DNA from: a bacterium
Lineage (GTDB): Bacteria > Armatimonadota > Zipacnadia > Zipacnadales > UBA11051
DNA length: 64,000 bases
Assembly (NCBI GenBank): GCA_030604405.1
Contig: JAUVVY010000005.1
Coordinates: 85,935 to 149,934 of the forward strand
Reading direction: 5' to 3'
Made by a program: the position numbers and the translations under genes. The notes beneath the pieces were generated by a model. That model saw nothing but the letters and a program-made list of their open reading frames with translations. It made no database searches and was not told the origin of the DNA. Below, one piece after another: positions 46,241 to 53,896 of the stretch; position 1 is the first letter of the stretch, and the number at the start of each line of letters is the position of its first letter.

Positions 46241-46579
46241 ATGCGCAAATTTCACCACGTAGGTTTGCCTACTGATGAGAAGCAGCCAAATGAAATCTAT
46301 GTTGAGGCGACCAAGGTCTGGGTGACCGAACCTCTGGATCACAAGTACAAGATCGAATTCCTGCGCTACGAGCCGGACTCGCCTGTCACAGGGCCGCTGC
46401 GCGACCAGGCTCACTTCGCCTTCGAGACCGACGACCTGGACGCCGAAATCGAGGGCAAGGAGGTCATTCTCGGGCCGTTCGAGGCGCTTGAGGGGCTGCG
46501 AGTGGTCTTCATTCTGCAAGACGGCGCGGTCTTTGAGTTCATGGAATACGCCGAGGGCAAGCAGCGATTGACAGACTAG
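46241..46579 (+). CDS. VOC (glyoxalase/bleomycin-resistance) fold protein
   Basis: The 112-residue protein is a single-domain VOC protein: MRKFHHVGLPT gives the first metal His, DQAHFAFETDDLDAEIEGK the central motif and FEFMEYAEG the final Glu. Two such units normally pair to form the metal site, so it should dimerise. Reactions in the family range from isomerases to dioxygenases, and the substrate is unknown. AAAGGG lies upstream with a longish spacer. It follows the epimerase gene. Confidence 0.82.
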   Translation: MRKFHHVGLPTDEKQPNEIYVEATKVWVTEPLDHKYKIEFLRYEPDSPVTGPLRDQAHFAFETDDLDAEIEGKEVILGPFEALEGLRVVFILQDGAVFEFMEYAEGKQRLTD

Positions 46580-46655
46580 ACCGTGTTAGCCGCAGATGCC
46601 AATAATGCCTCACCAACCAACCCCTGGGGCGAGCATCCTGCCCGTCGCCGTGAAA

Positions 46656-46686
46656 TATCGCGTGGCACAGGCTTTCCAGACTGTGA
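46656..46686 (+). repeat. Dispersed GTGGCAC short palindromic repeat, family A
   Basis: CGCGTGGCACAGGCTTTCCA followed by GACTGTG forms a stem of CACAG(GCT) with (AG)CTGTG-type pairing. It is the first of two near-identical copies 120 bases apart. Confidence 0.75.
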
Positions 46687-46706
46687 GCTCTTGTCGTCGC
46701 CGTTCT

Positions 46707-46729
46707 CCCCTCTCCCTGCGGGAGAGGGG
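46707..46729. repeat. Perfect 10-bp hairpin CCCCTCTCCC / GGGAGAGGGG
   Basis: A perfect stem with loop TGC lies between the two family A copies. The same C/T-rich hairpin followed by CCGGGGGTGAGGG is a very common dispersed element in environmental bacterial genomes. It could also act as a terminator for the VOC gene. Confidence 0.75.
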
Positions 46730-46775
46730 CCGGGGGTGAGGGCGCCTTTACGCGCAGCTCGCGCATGCCAAGTAT

Positions 46776-46806
46776 TATCGCGTGGCACAGGCTTTCCAGC
46801 CTGTGG
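46776..46806 (+). repeat. Dispersed GTGGCAC short palindromic repeat, family A (best copy)
   Basis: CACAGGCT, loop TTCC, AGCCTGTG is a perfect 8-bp hairpin preceded by TATCGCGTGG. This is the cleanest member of the family in the window. Confidence 0.8.
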
Positions 46807-46932
46807 GCCTTGCCGTTGCCGTAATGGAGGGGCCGAATGGGGATGAGAGTTTCGAAGAAACTCGAAGGGGCCCCCATCCGGCCCACCGGTCTTGTCCAGA
46901 AAAATGCGGATTGTTGAAGGAGCCAAGCCATT

Positions 46933-47703
46933 ATGTCTCTTGAGGGCAAAGTCATAATCGTAACCGGCGGCACCTCGGGCATCGGCGAGGGCTGCAGCCG
47001 CCATTTCGCCGCACTGGGTAACAAGGTGGTCATCGCCTCTAATCAGCCCGAGCAGGGCGCGGCGATACAGGAAGAGCTTCAGGCTGCCGACCACGAGGCC
47101 ATCTTCGTCGAGACCGATGTCTCCGACGAAGACAGCGTCCGGAACCTCGTCAAGCGAACGCTCGACACCTATGGCCGCATTGATTGTCTGATGAGCAACG
47201 CGGGCGTGTGGCGCGAAGGCAAGGTCACGGACTTCAACGAGGCGGACTGGAACCTCATCTTCGGGGTCAATGTCAGGGGCAACTTCCTGGTGCTCAAGCA
47301 CATCGTCCCGGTCATGGAGGAGCAGGGCCGGGGCACGATCCTGATTATGAGCTCGGTGGCGGCCTTCATCGGCTTCCCTGCCCATGCCCTGTATTGCGCA
47401 TCGAAGGCCACTCTGGAGGCACTGATCCGCTGCATGGCGACCGACTATGCCGGTGTCATCCGCACGGTCGGAATATGCCCCGGGACCATTGATACGCCGA
47501 TGCTGCGGGCCAGTTGCGCCGGCTGGGACATTCCGGAGGACGAGCTGCTGGCCGACGTGGCGCAGAAGATTCCGGTCCGCCGCCTGGGCACCCCTGAGGA
47601 TGTCGCCAAGGCCGCGGCCTTTCTGCTCAGCGATGATGCGGGCTACATAAGCGGCAGTTCGGTGATGATGGAGGGCGGCACCCTCGCCCTGCCACCGTGG
47701 TAG
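46933..47703 (+). CDS. SDR family oxidoreductase
   Basis: The 256-residue classical SDR has TGGTSGIGEGCSRHF, SNAGVW, ILIMSSVAAF with the catalytic Ser and YCASKATLEAL with Tyr-Lys. It ends in SSVMMEGG, like 3-oxoacyl-ACP-reductase-type enzymes. Substrate unknown. GGAG lies ten bases before the ATG. The 350 bases upstream hold hairpin repeats and no gene. It stands alone on the plus strand, before a membrane protein. Confidence 0.92.
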   Translation: MSLEGKVIIVTGGTSGIGEGCSRHFAALGNKVVIASNQPEQGAAIQEELQAADHEAIFVETDVSDEDSVRNLVKRTLDTYGRIDCLMSNAGVWREGKVTDFNEADWNLIFGVNVRGNFLVLKHIVPVMEEQGRGTILIMSSVAAFIGFPAHALYCASKATLEALIRCMATDYAGVIRTVGICPGTIDTPMLRASCAGWDIPEDELLADVAQKIPVRRLGTPEDVAKAAAFLLSDDAGYISGSSVMMEGGTLALPPW

Positions 47704-47804
47704 CCACGGACCGGCCCAACCTGAAAGCGTTAGCCCTGGCTACTGAATCACCTGGCACGGTCGGAGTTTCGGAGCAGATTTGAAGCCAGAAAGGGCACAA
47801 CCAG

Positions 47805-48539
47805 ATGCTCGCACGGTGTGGGGGCGTGTTCCTACGCATCATCCTGGCAATGCTGCTGTACGTATTGGTTCTTCAGCTGTTGTTGCAGCTCGCATACGCT
47901 ATACTGCCGGGGGCCTGGTCATACGTCATCGCGTGGTGGGCTCTTCTGATACTGTTCGGGGGGGTTGATCTGTTTGGCGGGTTCGACGAGCCGTGGTCAT
48001 GGGTCCAGATTCCGGAGAGTGTGGCACTATTGGCTACGTTTGCGGCGCTGGCGGCGGTGGGCTGGGTGGTGCAGCGGATCGGGCAGGGCTTGCCGGTGCG
48101 CTTTGGGCGATGGGAGCCGAAGCTTCCAGCGACCAAGCTCACCGTGCTACTGGCGCTGATCGGCACGATATATCCAGTTGTCCTCTCCGCTCCGACTTAT
48201 TTTCGATGGCGTGATGAGAGCCTTGCCGAGGCGCTGTGGTACGCGGCTGGAACGTTCCTATCCTACATAGTACTTGCGTTCTTCGCGGGCGGCGTATTGG
48301 CGATGCTGTCCGCCGCTCGCAAGAGCGAATGGTGGGCTAGTGCGCTGGGCGCAGTGGGGCTTGTTCTCGGCCATTATGCGCTGCATATGTGGCTCGGCTG
48401 GGAGCAGCCTGCGGGGAGCTGTGTCCCGAAACTAGTAGTGGCCGCAATCTTGCTGCTGGGCGCCGCTGTTGCCCTCCGACGCGCCTTGAACGAGGCCACC
48501 ACAGAGGCGTCATCAGGCTCTGCCGCCGACATCAACTGA
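47805..48539 (+). CDS. Integral membrane protein of unknown function
   Basis: The 244-residue protein has about seven hydrophobic segments: IILAMLLYVLVLQLLLQLAY, the segment around YVIAWWALLILFGG, SVALLATFAALAAVGWVV, LTVLLALIGTIYPVVL, YIVLAFFAGGVLAML, GAVGLVLGHYALHMWLG and VVAAILLLGAAVALR. No family was recognised. AAAGGG lies nine bases before the ATG. A perfect GC-rich hairpin just after the stop suggests that transcription ends there. Confidence 0.75.
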   Translation: MLARCGGVFLRIILAMLLYVLVLQLLLQLAYAILPGAWSYVIAWWALLILFGGVDLFGGFDEPWSWVQIPESVALLATFAALAAVGWVVQRIGQGLPVRFGRWEPKLPATKLTVLLALIGTIYPVVLSAPTYFRWRDESLAEALWYAAGTFLSYIVLAFFAGGVLAMLSAARKSEWWASALGAVGLVLGHYALHMWLGWEQPAGSCVPKLVVAAILLLGAAVALRRALNEATTEASSGSAADIN

Positions 48540-48540
48540 A

Positions 48541-48565
48541 GCGGCGGCGGGAATCCCGCCGCCGC
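48541..48565 (+). terminator. Rho-independent-type terminator hairpin
   Basis: GCGGCGGCGGG and CCCGCCGCCGC form a perfect 11-bp stem with loop AAT, one base after the stop of the membrane protein gene, followed by TTT and a GC step. The T-tract is short, so efficiency is uncertain. Confidence 0.65.
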
Positions 48566-48589
48566 TTTGCTCTAGGGCCTCCGAGGCCA

Positions 48590-48727
48590 CTAGCTCTGCG
48601 GGAAGTCGCGATAGTGCTTGAGGTTCAGGAGCTTGCCCGCGATTGCACATCTCTCGGTAGGGAGGCACGCTTCGACTGCGGCCGTTGGTTCTTCCGGCGC
48701 TGCAACCAGCGGCTCCGTGCCGCCCGC
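48590..48727 (-). pseudogene. C-terminal remnant of a Gfo/Idh/MocA oxidoreductase
   Basis: The minus-strand frame between two stops has no start codon and encodes PEEPTAAVEACLPTERCAIA followed by a Gly-Lys-containing tail. It parallels the end of the intact oxidoreductase at 49743 (PEESMAAVEACLAAEKSAAT). Only about 45 codons remain. The tail carries a short extension (HYRDFPQS). This is debris of a paralogue, now lying upstream of the aldo/keto-like gene on the opposite strand. Confidence 0.8.
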
Positions 48728-48750
48728 TCATAGACACCGCATCACATCAG

Positions 48751-49599
48751 ATGACGCAAAGTGACCAAATGAACTCGCAGCTTCCGACGGTTTCCTTCGG
48801 CCCCGTCGCCATAACCCGCCTCATCAGTGGCGGGAATCCCCTTTGCGGAAATTCGCACTTCTCACTAGAAATGGATGAGGAGATGCGAGCCTATTTCACT
48901 GCCGAGCAAGTGGTCAAGTACCTCCACAGGCTCGAACAGGCCGGCATCAACACTATCCAGGCTCGTGGTGACTACCACCGGGTTCTGCACTGGCTGGAGC
49001 TATTCAAGCGCGAAGGCGGGACCCTCCACTGGATAGCACAAACCGCCTCCGAGATGGCTGACGTCTTCGAGAATATTCGCGTCATCGCCGCAGCCGGCGC
49101 TGTCGGGATTTATCACCATGGGACCGCCACTGACAAGCTCTGGCTGCAGGGCGACATTGACGCGGTCAACGACTACCTCAAATGCATCCGGGACTGCGGA
49201 GTTCAGGTGGGGCTGGGCACACATATCCCGGAAGTCATTGAGTACGCCGAAGAGCACGGCTGGGACCTTGATTTCTACATGGCGTCCCTATACAACCTCA
49301 ATCGCAAGCCCAGAGACAGCGCGCTGGTGTCAAATGCGGCAACGTACGATGAGGCATTCCTTGAGCAGGATCCGCCCAGGATGTGCCAGACCATCAGGGC
49401 CACCAAAAAGACGTGCCTGGCTTTCAAGGCCCTGGCTGCGGGGCGCCGCTGCACAACGCAGGAAGGCGTACGCGCGGCCTTGAAGTTTGCTTTTGCCAAT
49501 ATCAAGCCCACGGATGTCGTGGTAGTGGGCATGTTCGACAAGTACGAAGATCAGATCTCACTGAATGTCCAGTATGCGATCGAGGCGTGTTGCTCGTAG
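48751..49599 (+). CDS. Aldo/keto-reductase-like TIM-barrel protein
   Basis: The 282-residue protein has VAITRLISGGNPLCGNSHFS at the start, INTIQARGDYHRVLHWLELF, IYHHGTATDKLW and LAFKALAAGRR, then a closing NIKPTDVVVVGMFDK that matches the aldo/keto reductase pattern near the cofactor site. The classical Asp-Tyr-Lys-His tetrad is not apparent, so it may be a non-redox relative; similar proteins are annotated 'hypothetical' near Gfo/Idh genes. No good ribosome site is seen. The ATG six codons downstream (MNSQLPTV) is an alternative. Confidence 0.72.
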   Translation: MTQSDQMNSQLPTVSFGPVAITRLISGGNPLCGNSHFSLEMDEEMRAYFTAEQVVKYLHRLEQAGINTIQARGDYHRVLHWLELFKREGGTLHWIAQTASEMADVFENIRVIAAAGAVGIYHHGTATDKLWLQGDIDAVNDYLKCIRDCGVQVGLGTHIPEVIEYAEEHGWDLDFYMASLYNLNRKPRDSALVSNAATYDEAFLEQDPPRMCQTIRATKKTCLAFKALAAGRRCTTQEGVRAALKFAFANIKPTDVVVVGMFDKYEDQISLNVQYAIEACCS

Positions 49600-49671
49600 C
49601 AGTGATCTATTTTGCCTCAGCATGACCTGCAAGCCGCCGGCGTCTCAGCCTGCCGAAGATGCCGGAATACA

Positions 49672-49701
49672 AAGCGACGACAGGAATCCCCGTCGTCGCT
49701 T
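49672..49701. terminator. Hairpin between convergent genes, probable bidirectional terminator
   Basis: AAGCGACGAC pairs perfectly with GTCGTCGCTT over ten bases around AGGAATCCCC. The GGAATCC core resembles that of the hairpin at 48541. It sits between the ends of convergent genes, where a shared terminator is expected. Confidence 0.55.
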
Positions 49702-49742
49702 CCGTGCACGCTTCCAAGCCACGAGCCCTGCGCGGACTCTGG

Positions 49743-50747
49743 CTAGTGCCTGAGCTTCACGACCTTCCCCGTCGCTGCCGACTTCTCCGCCGCCAGACAT
49801 GCCTCCACCGCGGCCATCGATTCTTCGGGTGTGATGACTTTTGGCTTGCGGCGCTCGGCGACGCAGGTGGCGAAGTACGATAGTTCCTCACGCAATGCAC
49901 CGGCCCGGATGCCGTGCAGCTCCGGCCAGTAGGTCGTATCCGGCGAGATCCAGCCGCCGTCCTTGGCCACCGAGAAGTTCGGGTGCGTCTCGTGGATGTG
50001 GATCGAGCCCTTGGTGCCGATGATCTCCATGCGCTCGTCAATCTGGAAAGCCGTGCCGTCAGGCAGGCACCAGTTATTCTCCAGCACCACGGTTGCGCCG
50101 GAATCGAGCCGGAACATGGACCAGCCGCTGTCGGGGTTGGCGTACTTGTGGAAGGCTGTTGTCTGGGCGTAGGCGCTGACCACTTTTGCACCGGTGTACC
50201 ACAGGATCAGGTCCATGTCGTGTACGCCGTCGCCGATAATCGGGCCGATCTTAGGCAGCACTGTACCACCCACTGCCGCCGGGATATTGCGCCGCGCGTA
50301 GGCCGAGATGACCTTACCGATATTGCCGGCTTGGATTTCCTGCTTCGCGGCAGCGTAGCGCGGATTGAAGCGGCAGATATGCCCGACCATGAAGTACTTC
50401 TTGCTGGCCTTGGCCGCCTTGACGATCTTCTTGCAGTCAGCCACCGTCGAGGCCATCGGCTTTTCTAAAAAGACGTGCTTGCCGGCCTCGATCGCGGCCA
50501 GCGTCGGCTCGACGTGGTGATCCCACATGGTCGTCACGCTGACCACATCGAGCTGCGGGTCCGCCAGCATCTCGTTGTAGTCGGTGTAGGTGTTCTCCAC
50601 GCCGAACTCTTTGGCCATGCGTTTCAGCGGTGCTTTGGTGCGCCTGCACAGCGCGTACAGCTCCACATTGGGGATGCCGGAGAGTGCCTCGGCGTGTTTC
50701 TCTCCGAACCAGCCTGCGCCTAAGATGCCCCACTTGACTTTATCCAC
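49743..50747 (-). CDS. Gfo/Idh/MocA family oxidoreductase
   Basis: The 334-residue protein has GILGAGWFGEKHAEAL (intact Rossmann motif), KHVFLEKPMAS with the catalytic Lys and GDGVHDMDLILWY with the Asp-His-like pair. It should oxidise or reduce a sugar or inositol derivative with NAD(P). A GTG start is well supported by GGAGG seven bases upstream. A scrap of a close paralogue lies about 1 kb away. Confidence 0.93.
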   Translation of the reverse strand: MDKVKWGILGAGWFGEKHAEALSGIPNVELYALCRRTKAPLKRMAKEFGVENTYTDYNEMLADPQLDVVSVTTMWDHHVEPTLAAIEAGKHVFLEKPMASTVADCKKIVKAAKASKKYFMVGHICRFNPRYAAAKQEIQAGNIGKVISAYARRNIPAAVGGTVLPKIGPIIGDGVHDMDLILWYTGAKVVSAYAQTTAFHKYANPDSGWSMFRLDSGATVVLENNWCLPDGTAFQIDERMEIIGTKGSIHIHETHPNFSVAKDGGWISPDTTYWPELHGIRAGALREELSYFATCVAERRKPKVITPEESMAAVEACLAAEKSAATGKVVKLRH

Positions 50748-50860
50748 GGTTCTGCCTCCTTGGAAGATATGTTCATACGGCCACGAATGACCGAATCGGA
50801 ATTCCGAACTGTCGTACTATTCCCCATCAGGCTGGTTTGTCCCTGCTTTGTTGGTTTCAG

Positions 50861-51655
50861 TCAGATGAGGTCGAGGCAGTTATCGGTCTTAATGAAGCAG
50901 CTACGCGGCGGAACGAACTCCCCACCTTTGCTCTCGGCACGGATCTGAGCCTGTTGTCGGGTGAAGCAATCTATCAGCAGTTCGTATGGCGGGTCGAATA
51001 CAAATGGTGTGAAATCCTGCAGGCGGCTCAGAGCCGCCCGGGCTTGCGAGCGGATCAACTCACAGGCATCGGCGGGATGCAGTGAGACGGCCTGATGGAT
51101 GGCGAGCCCGCGTTTGGTAGGCGCTATCTCCACATCGCCGAGCCACTCCTCCGCCTCGCGACAGCCGGCCTCATCTGCCGAAACCATCACCACCGGCACC
51201 CCGAAGTGCCCGATCTGCAGCGCCTCGATGGCGATCTCGCCAATCGCCTCCCCATTGAGCGTCATTTTTTCTATGCTTGCGGAGCTAAAGGTGTGGGCCA
51301 GGACGCCGTCGGACGTGCCTGCCATGGCATGGTGGCCCAGCAGGATTGCAGCGTCGAAGCTTTCGTCTATCACCTGCTTAATCGCTGCGCCACCTAGTCC
51401 GATCTGTATCCCCTGCGGTAAGTCATCGTAGTGCAACACCAGACCGATCGGGGAATGGCCCCTGATGAAGCCGACATCATGCACGAGTATGTCCGTGGCT
51501 CCGGCTTCGCGCGCGCCCTCCACTGCCGCTGCCGCCTCCGCGGTCGCCTGCTTACGGATATATTCCGCCTGCCAGGTGCCATACACGGTCTCGGGATCTT
51601 TCTCGCGCACTATGCAGGCGCTGCCTTCGCTGTCAACGGCGATATAGACTTTCAT
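50861..51655 (-). CDS. M55-family peptidase (D-aminopeptidase DppA-like)
   Basis: The 264-residue protein has the M55 signature IAVDSEG (Asp8, Glu10 as zinc ligands), LLGHHAMAG and LNGEAIGEI with further His and Glu ligands. DppA-type enzymes are self-compartmentalising decamers that release D-amino acids from short peptides, as in cell-wall turnover. In DppA an HG pair follows the first ligands; here the position reads VHDVGF, so one ligand may differ. GGGGGAT precedes the ATG. The upstream NTase-like gene ends 33 bases away. Confidence 0.9.
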   Translation of the reverse strand: MKVYIAVDSEGSACIVREKDPETVYGTWQAEYIRKQATAEAAAAVEGAREAGATDILVHDVGFIRGHSPIGLVLHYDDLPQGIQIGLGGAAIKQVIDESFDAAILLGHHAMAGTSDGVLAHTFSSASIEKMTLNGEAIGEIAIEALQIGHFGVPVVMVSADEAGCREAEEWLGDVEIAPTKRGLAIHQAVSLHPADACELIRSQARAALSRLQDFTPFVFDPPYELLIDCFTRQQAQIRAESKGGEFVPPRSCFIKTDNCLDLI

Positions 51656-51688
51656 GTCAACATCCCCCTTGGTTACATCCAGCATTCA

Positions 51689-52378
51689 CTAGGTTTCGCG
51701 CTCAACGCTCTCTTCCCACCACTTGCGGAAGGCGGCCAGGTCCCCCACACCGTGCTCTAATACGGCCTCATAGATGTGAACCGACAGCACCGTCCTGCGA
51801 TACTCCGGCCCGTGGCAGAGGGCCTGCTTGATGGCGATGATGTTGGCGCGTGCCTGCTCGGTCATCAGGCTCAGCCACCGTTCGCACTGGCGCTTGTTGT
51901 GCTCGAAGTCGGCGGGCCGAATCCTCCAGAGATCGAGCTTCCACACGCTCGGGTGCCCCTTTGGTGCCGGCTCTGAGCGCTTCGGATCGGCCACACGCAG
52001 TCCCCAGTACAGTCCGGGGTCCTGCGGAGTTTCCCGATAGGCGTTCACACAGTTCAGGCGCACACACCAGCCGGTGCTCGCAAGGCGGGAGCCGATTGCC
52101 CAGTGCGCATTCCAGTCGAGCGGCTCCTCAGGCAACTCGAAATCCAGGTCGCGCCAGGTCATCGTGCGCATCACCTGACTGCCCACTGGCACGTAGCCGG
52201 CCTCTTCTATGATGGCTCCGATGCCGGACTGAGCCAGCACGCGCCCTCCTTCAGCGCGCAAGGCCTTATCCAGGCCGAACAGTTCTTGAGCTTCAGGAGG
52301 CATGAGTCGTACCCTCCAACCCTCTGACGCGGAATTCGCGATGTGAGGCTGCAGCGCTGTAACATTCGCCGAAACCAT
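51689..52378 (-). CDS. Conserved protein of unknown function, possible nucleotidyltransferase-like fold
   Basis: The 229-residue soluble protein has strongly patterned segments: GIGAIIEEAGYVPVGS, MRTMTWRDLDFEL, HWAIGSRLASTGWCVRLN, VWKLDLWRIRPADFE and LSVHIYEAVLEHGVGDLAAF. The DLDFE acidic pair within an alternating pattern recalls minimal nucleotidyltransferases, but this is a guess. Homologous sequence patterns are seen in varied bacteria as hypothetical proteins. AGGAA precedes the ATG. It is probably co-transcribed with the M55 peptidase downstream. Confidence 0.72.
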   Translation of the reverse strand: MVSANVTALQPHIANSASEGWRVRLMPPEAQELFGLDKALRAEGGRVLAQSGIGAIIEEAGYVPVGSQVMRTMTWRDLDFELPEEPLDWNAHWAIGSRLASTGWCVRLNCVNAYRETPQDPGLYWGLRVADPKRSEPAPKGHPSVWKLDLWRIRPADFEHNKRQCERWLSLMTEQARANIIAIKQALCHGPEYRRTVLSVHIYEAVLEHGVGDLAAFRKWWEESVERET

Positions 52379-52537
52379 GATGGATTCCTACAGACGGGCA
52401 ACGGTGTGGGATTAACTTGTGCAAGCTCGGTCCGCGGGAGAGGGTGACGCAAAGGATGGGTATCAGGCATTATCGGGCTAGAAAGCTTCACCTGCGCGAG
52501 AATACTTGATGCAGTTGCAGTCGCTTCTGGCAGGCAG

Positions 52538-52566
52538 GTGACTTTGCGGGCCGATTTTGCTATAAT
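52538..52566 (+). promoter_or_regulatory. Sigma-70-type promoter upstream of the division/cell-wall block
   Basis: A consensus -10 TATAAT preceded by TGC lies 34 bases before the FhaA-like gene's ATG. A partial -35 GTGACT (four of six matches) stands 17 bases upstream of it. The position, directly before the first gene of the block, supports use. Confidence 0.55.
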
Positions 52567-52600
52567 CCTTAGCGCGGGGCGACGCCCGGCAAATGTGATC

Positions 52601-53254
52601 ATGATTGAACGCCTGGAAGCGGTTCTGAAGAGGGCACTTGAGGAGCCGTTTGCGCGCATATTCCCCGGCAGGCTGCATCCTCTGGAGCTGGCGGCGGAGC
52701 TGCGCGATGCCGCCCGCGACAGCCGCGTGCGGACTACCGACGGAACATTCGTCGCGAACTCCTATCTTGTATTCATGGCTGCCGAGGATTGCCAGCAACT
52801 GGCCTCGATTAGCGAGACGGTATGTGCGGAGCTGGCCGAACATCTGCGCTCGTACACCGATGCAGAGGCTTGGCAGATCGGGCCGTATGTGACCGTGCAG
52901 TTGCAGCCCGATGCCGAGTTGTCACGGAGTCAAGTGCGAACCGAAGCCGGCTTTGCGGCATGCCCGGAAACTGCATATCTGCAGGCGCAAGCTGGATTGC
53001 CCCAGGTAGGCAGATACCCTATCGGCACCGAGACCATCATTGGTCGCAGCCGCAGTTGTGGCACGGTCATCGATTCGCCGGAGATATCGCGTCGTCACTG
53101 CCGCATCGCCTACCGCTATGTGCAGTACGAGATTGAAGACCTCAACAGTGCCAACGGCACCTTTGTCAACGGTCAGCAGGTGCAGCGGGCCACACTTCTT
53201 GATGGGGACCTGATAGAGATCGGGTTGGTACAACTTAGATTCTTCGTGGAGTGA
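52601..53254 (+). CDS. fhaA: FhaA-like protein (DUF3662 plus FHA domain)
   Basis: The 217-residue protein has an N-terminal DUF3662/FhaA_N domain (IERLEAVLKRALEEPFARIF, LHPLELAAELRDAA) and a C-terminal FHA domain with IIGRSRSCGTVIDSPEISRR and DLNSANGTFVNG, which binds phosphothreonine. In Actinobacteria FhaA binds phosphorylated division proteins such as the MurJ-like MviN. It is shorter than the mycobacterial protein because the linker is reduced. It is first in the block that ends with a PASTA kinase, whose phosphorylations it may read. Confidence 0.92.
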   Translation: MIERLEAVLKRALEEPFARIFPGRLHPLELAAELRDAARDSRVRTTDGTFVANSYLVFMAAEDCQQLASISETVCAELAEHLRSYTDAEAWQIGPYVTVQLQPDAELSRSQVRTEAGFAACPETAYLQAQAGLPQVGRYPIGTETIIGRSRSCGTVIDSPEISRRHCRIAYRYVQYEIEDLNSANGTFVNGQQVQRATLLDGDLIEIGLVQLRFFVE

Positions 53255-53258
53255 GAGC

Positions 53259-53819
53259 GTGCCGTATCTGGGGCTTATTCAACTAATCGGCAAGTACGTG
53301 TTTCTTGCGGGATTGTATCTGTTCATATTCTGGATATTCCGCGAGCTTTTCCGCAGCCTGAAGATCGAGGCTGGCGCAGCTTCAACTCCAACGACTCCAG
53401 CCCGCACCCAGCGGCCGGCAGCGGAGATGCCGCGCACCCAGGCGGACACCCAGCCGGCCGCAGCAAGCAGCACTGCCCCTGCGCCACGCCCCGCACCGGC
53501 GAGCAGGTCAAAGCCGTGCCTGGTCGTGAGAGACCCCGGCGGGTCCGGGCTGACTGCCGGCACCGAGTTTCCGCTGAGCGCCGCAGTGACCATTGGCCGC
53601 TCCAAGGAGAATTCGGTGCGGATCTCCGATCGCTACGTTTCGACTCACCATGCTATGATCTTCCTGAAAAGCGGCCGCCGCATTCTGCGCGACCGCGACA
53701 GCACCAATGGCACCATGCGCAACGGCAAGCGCATCGCAGGCGAAGTTGCTCTCAACAACGGTGATCTGGTGACCGTAGGCACTGTCGTGCTGGAATACCG
53801 CAGCAATGCCGGCGCTTAG
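53259..53819 (+). CDS. fhaB: FhaB-like membrane-anchored FHA-domain protein
   Basis: The 186-residue protein has one N-terminal membrane helix (FLAGLYLFIFWIFRELF), a Pro/Ala/Thr-rich linker (about 40-85) and a C-terminal FHA domain with TIGRSKENSVRISDRYVSTH and DRDSTNGTMRNGKRI. This matches FhaB, which interacts with FtsW/RodA-type proteins and kinase substrates. A GTG start is used with GGAG seven bases upstream. The stop of the preceding gene is only four bases away. Confidence 0.92.
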   Translation: MPYLGLIQLIGKYVFLAGLYLFIFWIFRELFRSLKIEAGAASTPTTPARTQRPAAEMPRTQADTQPAAASSTAPAPRPAPASRSKPCLVVRDPGGSGLTAGTEFPLSAAVTIGRSKENSVRISDRYVSTHHAMIFLKSGRRILRDRDSTNGTMRNGKRIAGEVALNNGDLVTVGTVVLEYRSNAGA

Positions 53820-53896
53820 CTCGAATGCTTCATGGTGTCGGCTTGGGCGTTTGCTGAGCACGGTGTGGCTGCGGAACATATCCTCTCCAGAGAAGG

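Noticed and set aside
46583..46846. A plus-strand 87-codon frame in the repeat-rich gap
   Set aside because: It is made of hairpin repeats (CACAGGCTTTCC and CCCCTCTCCC elements) and Arg-rich junk, not protein-like.
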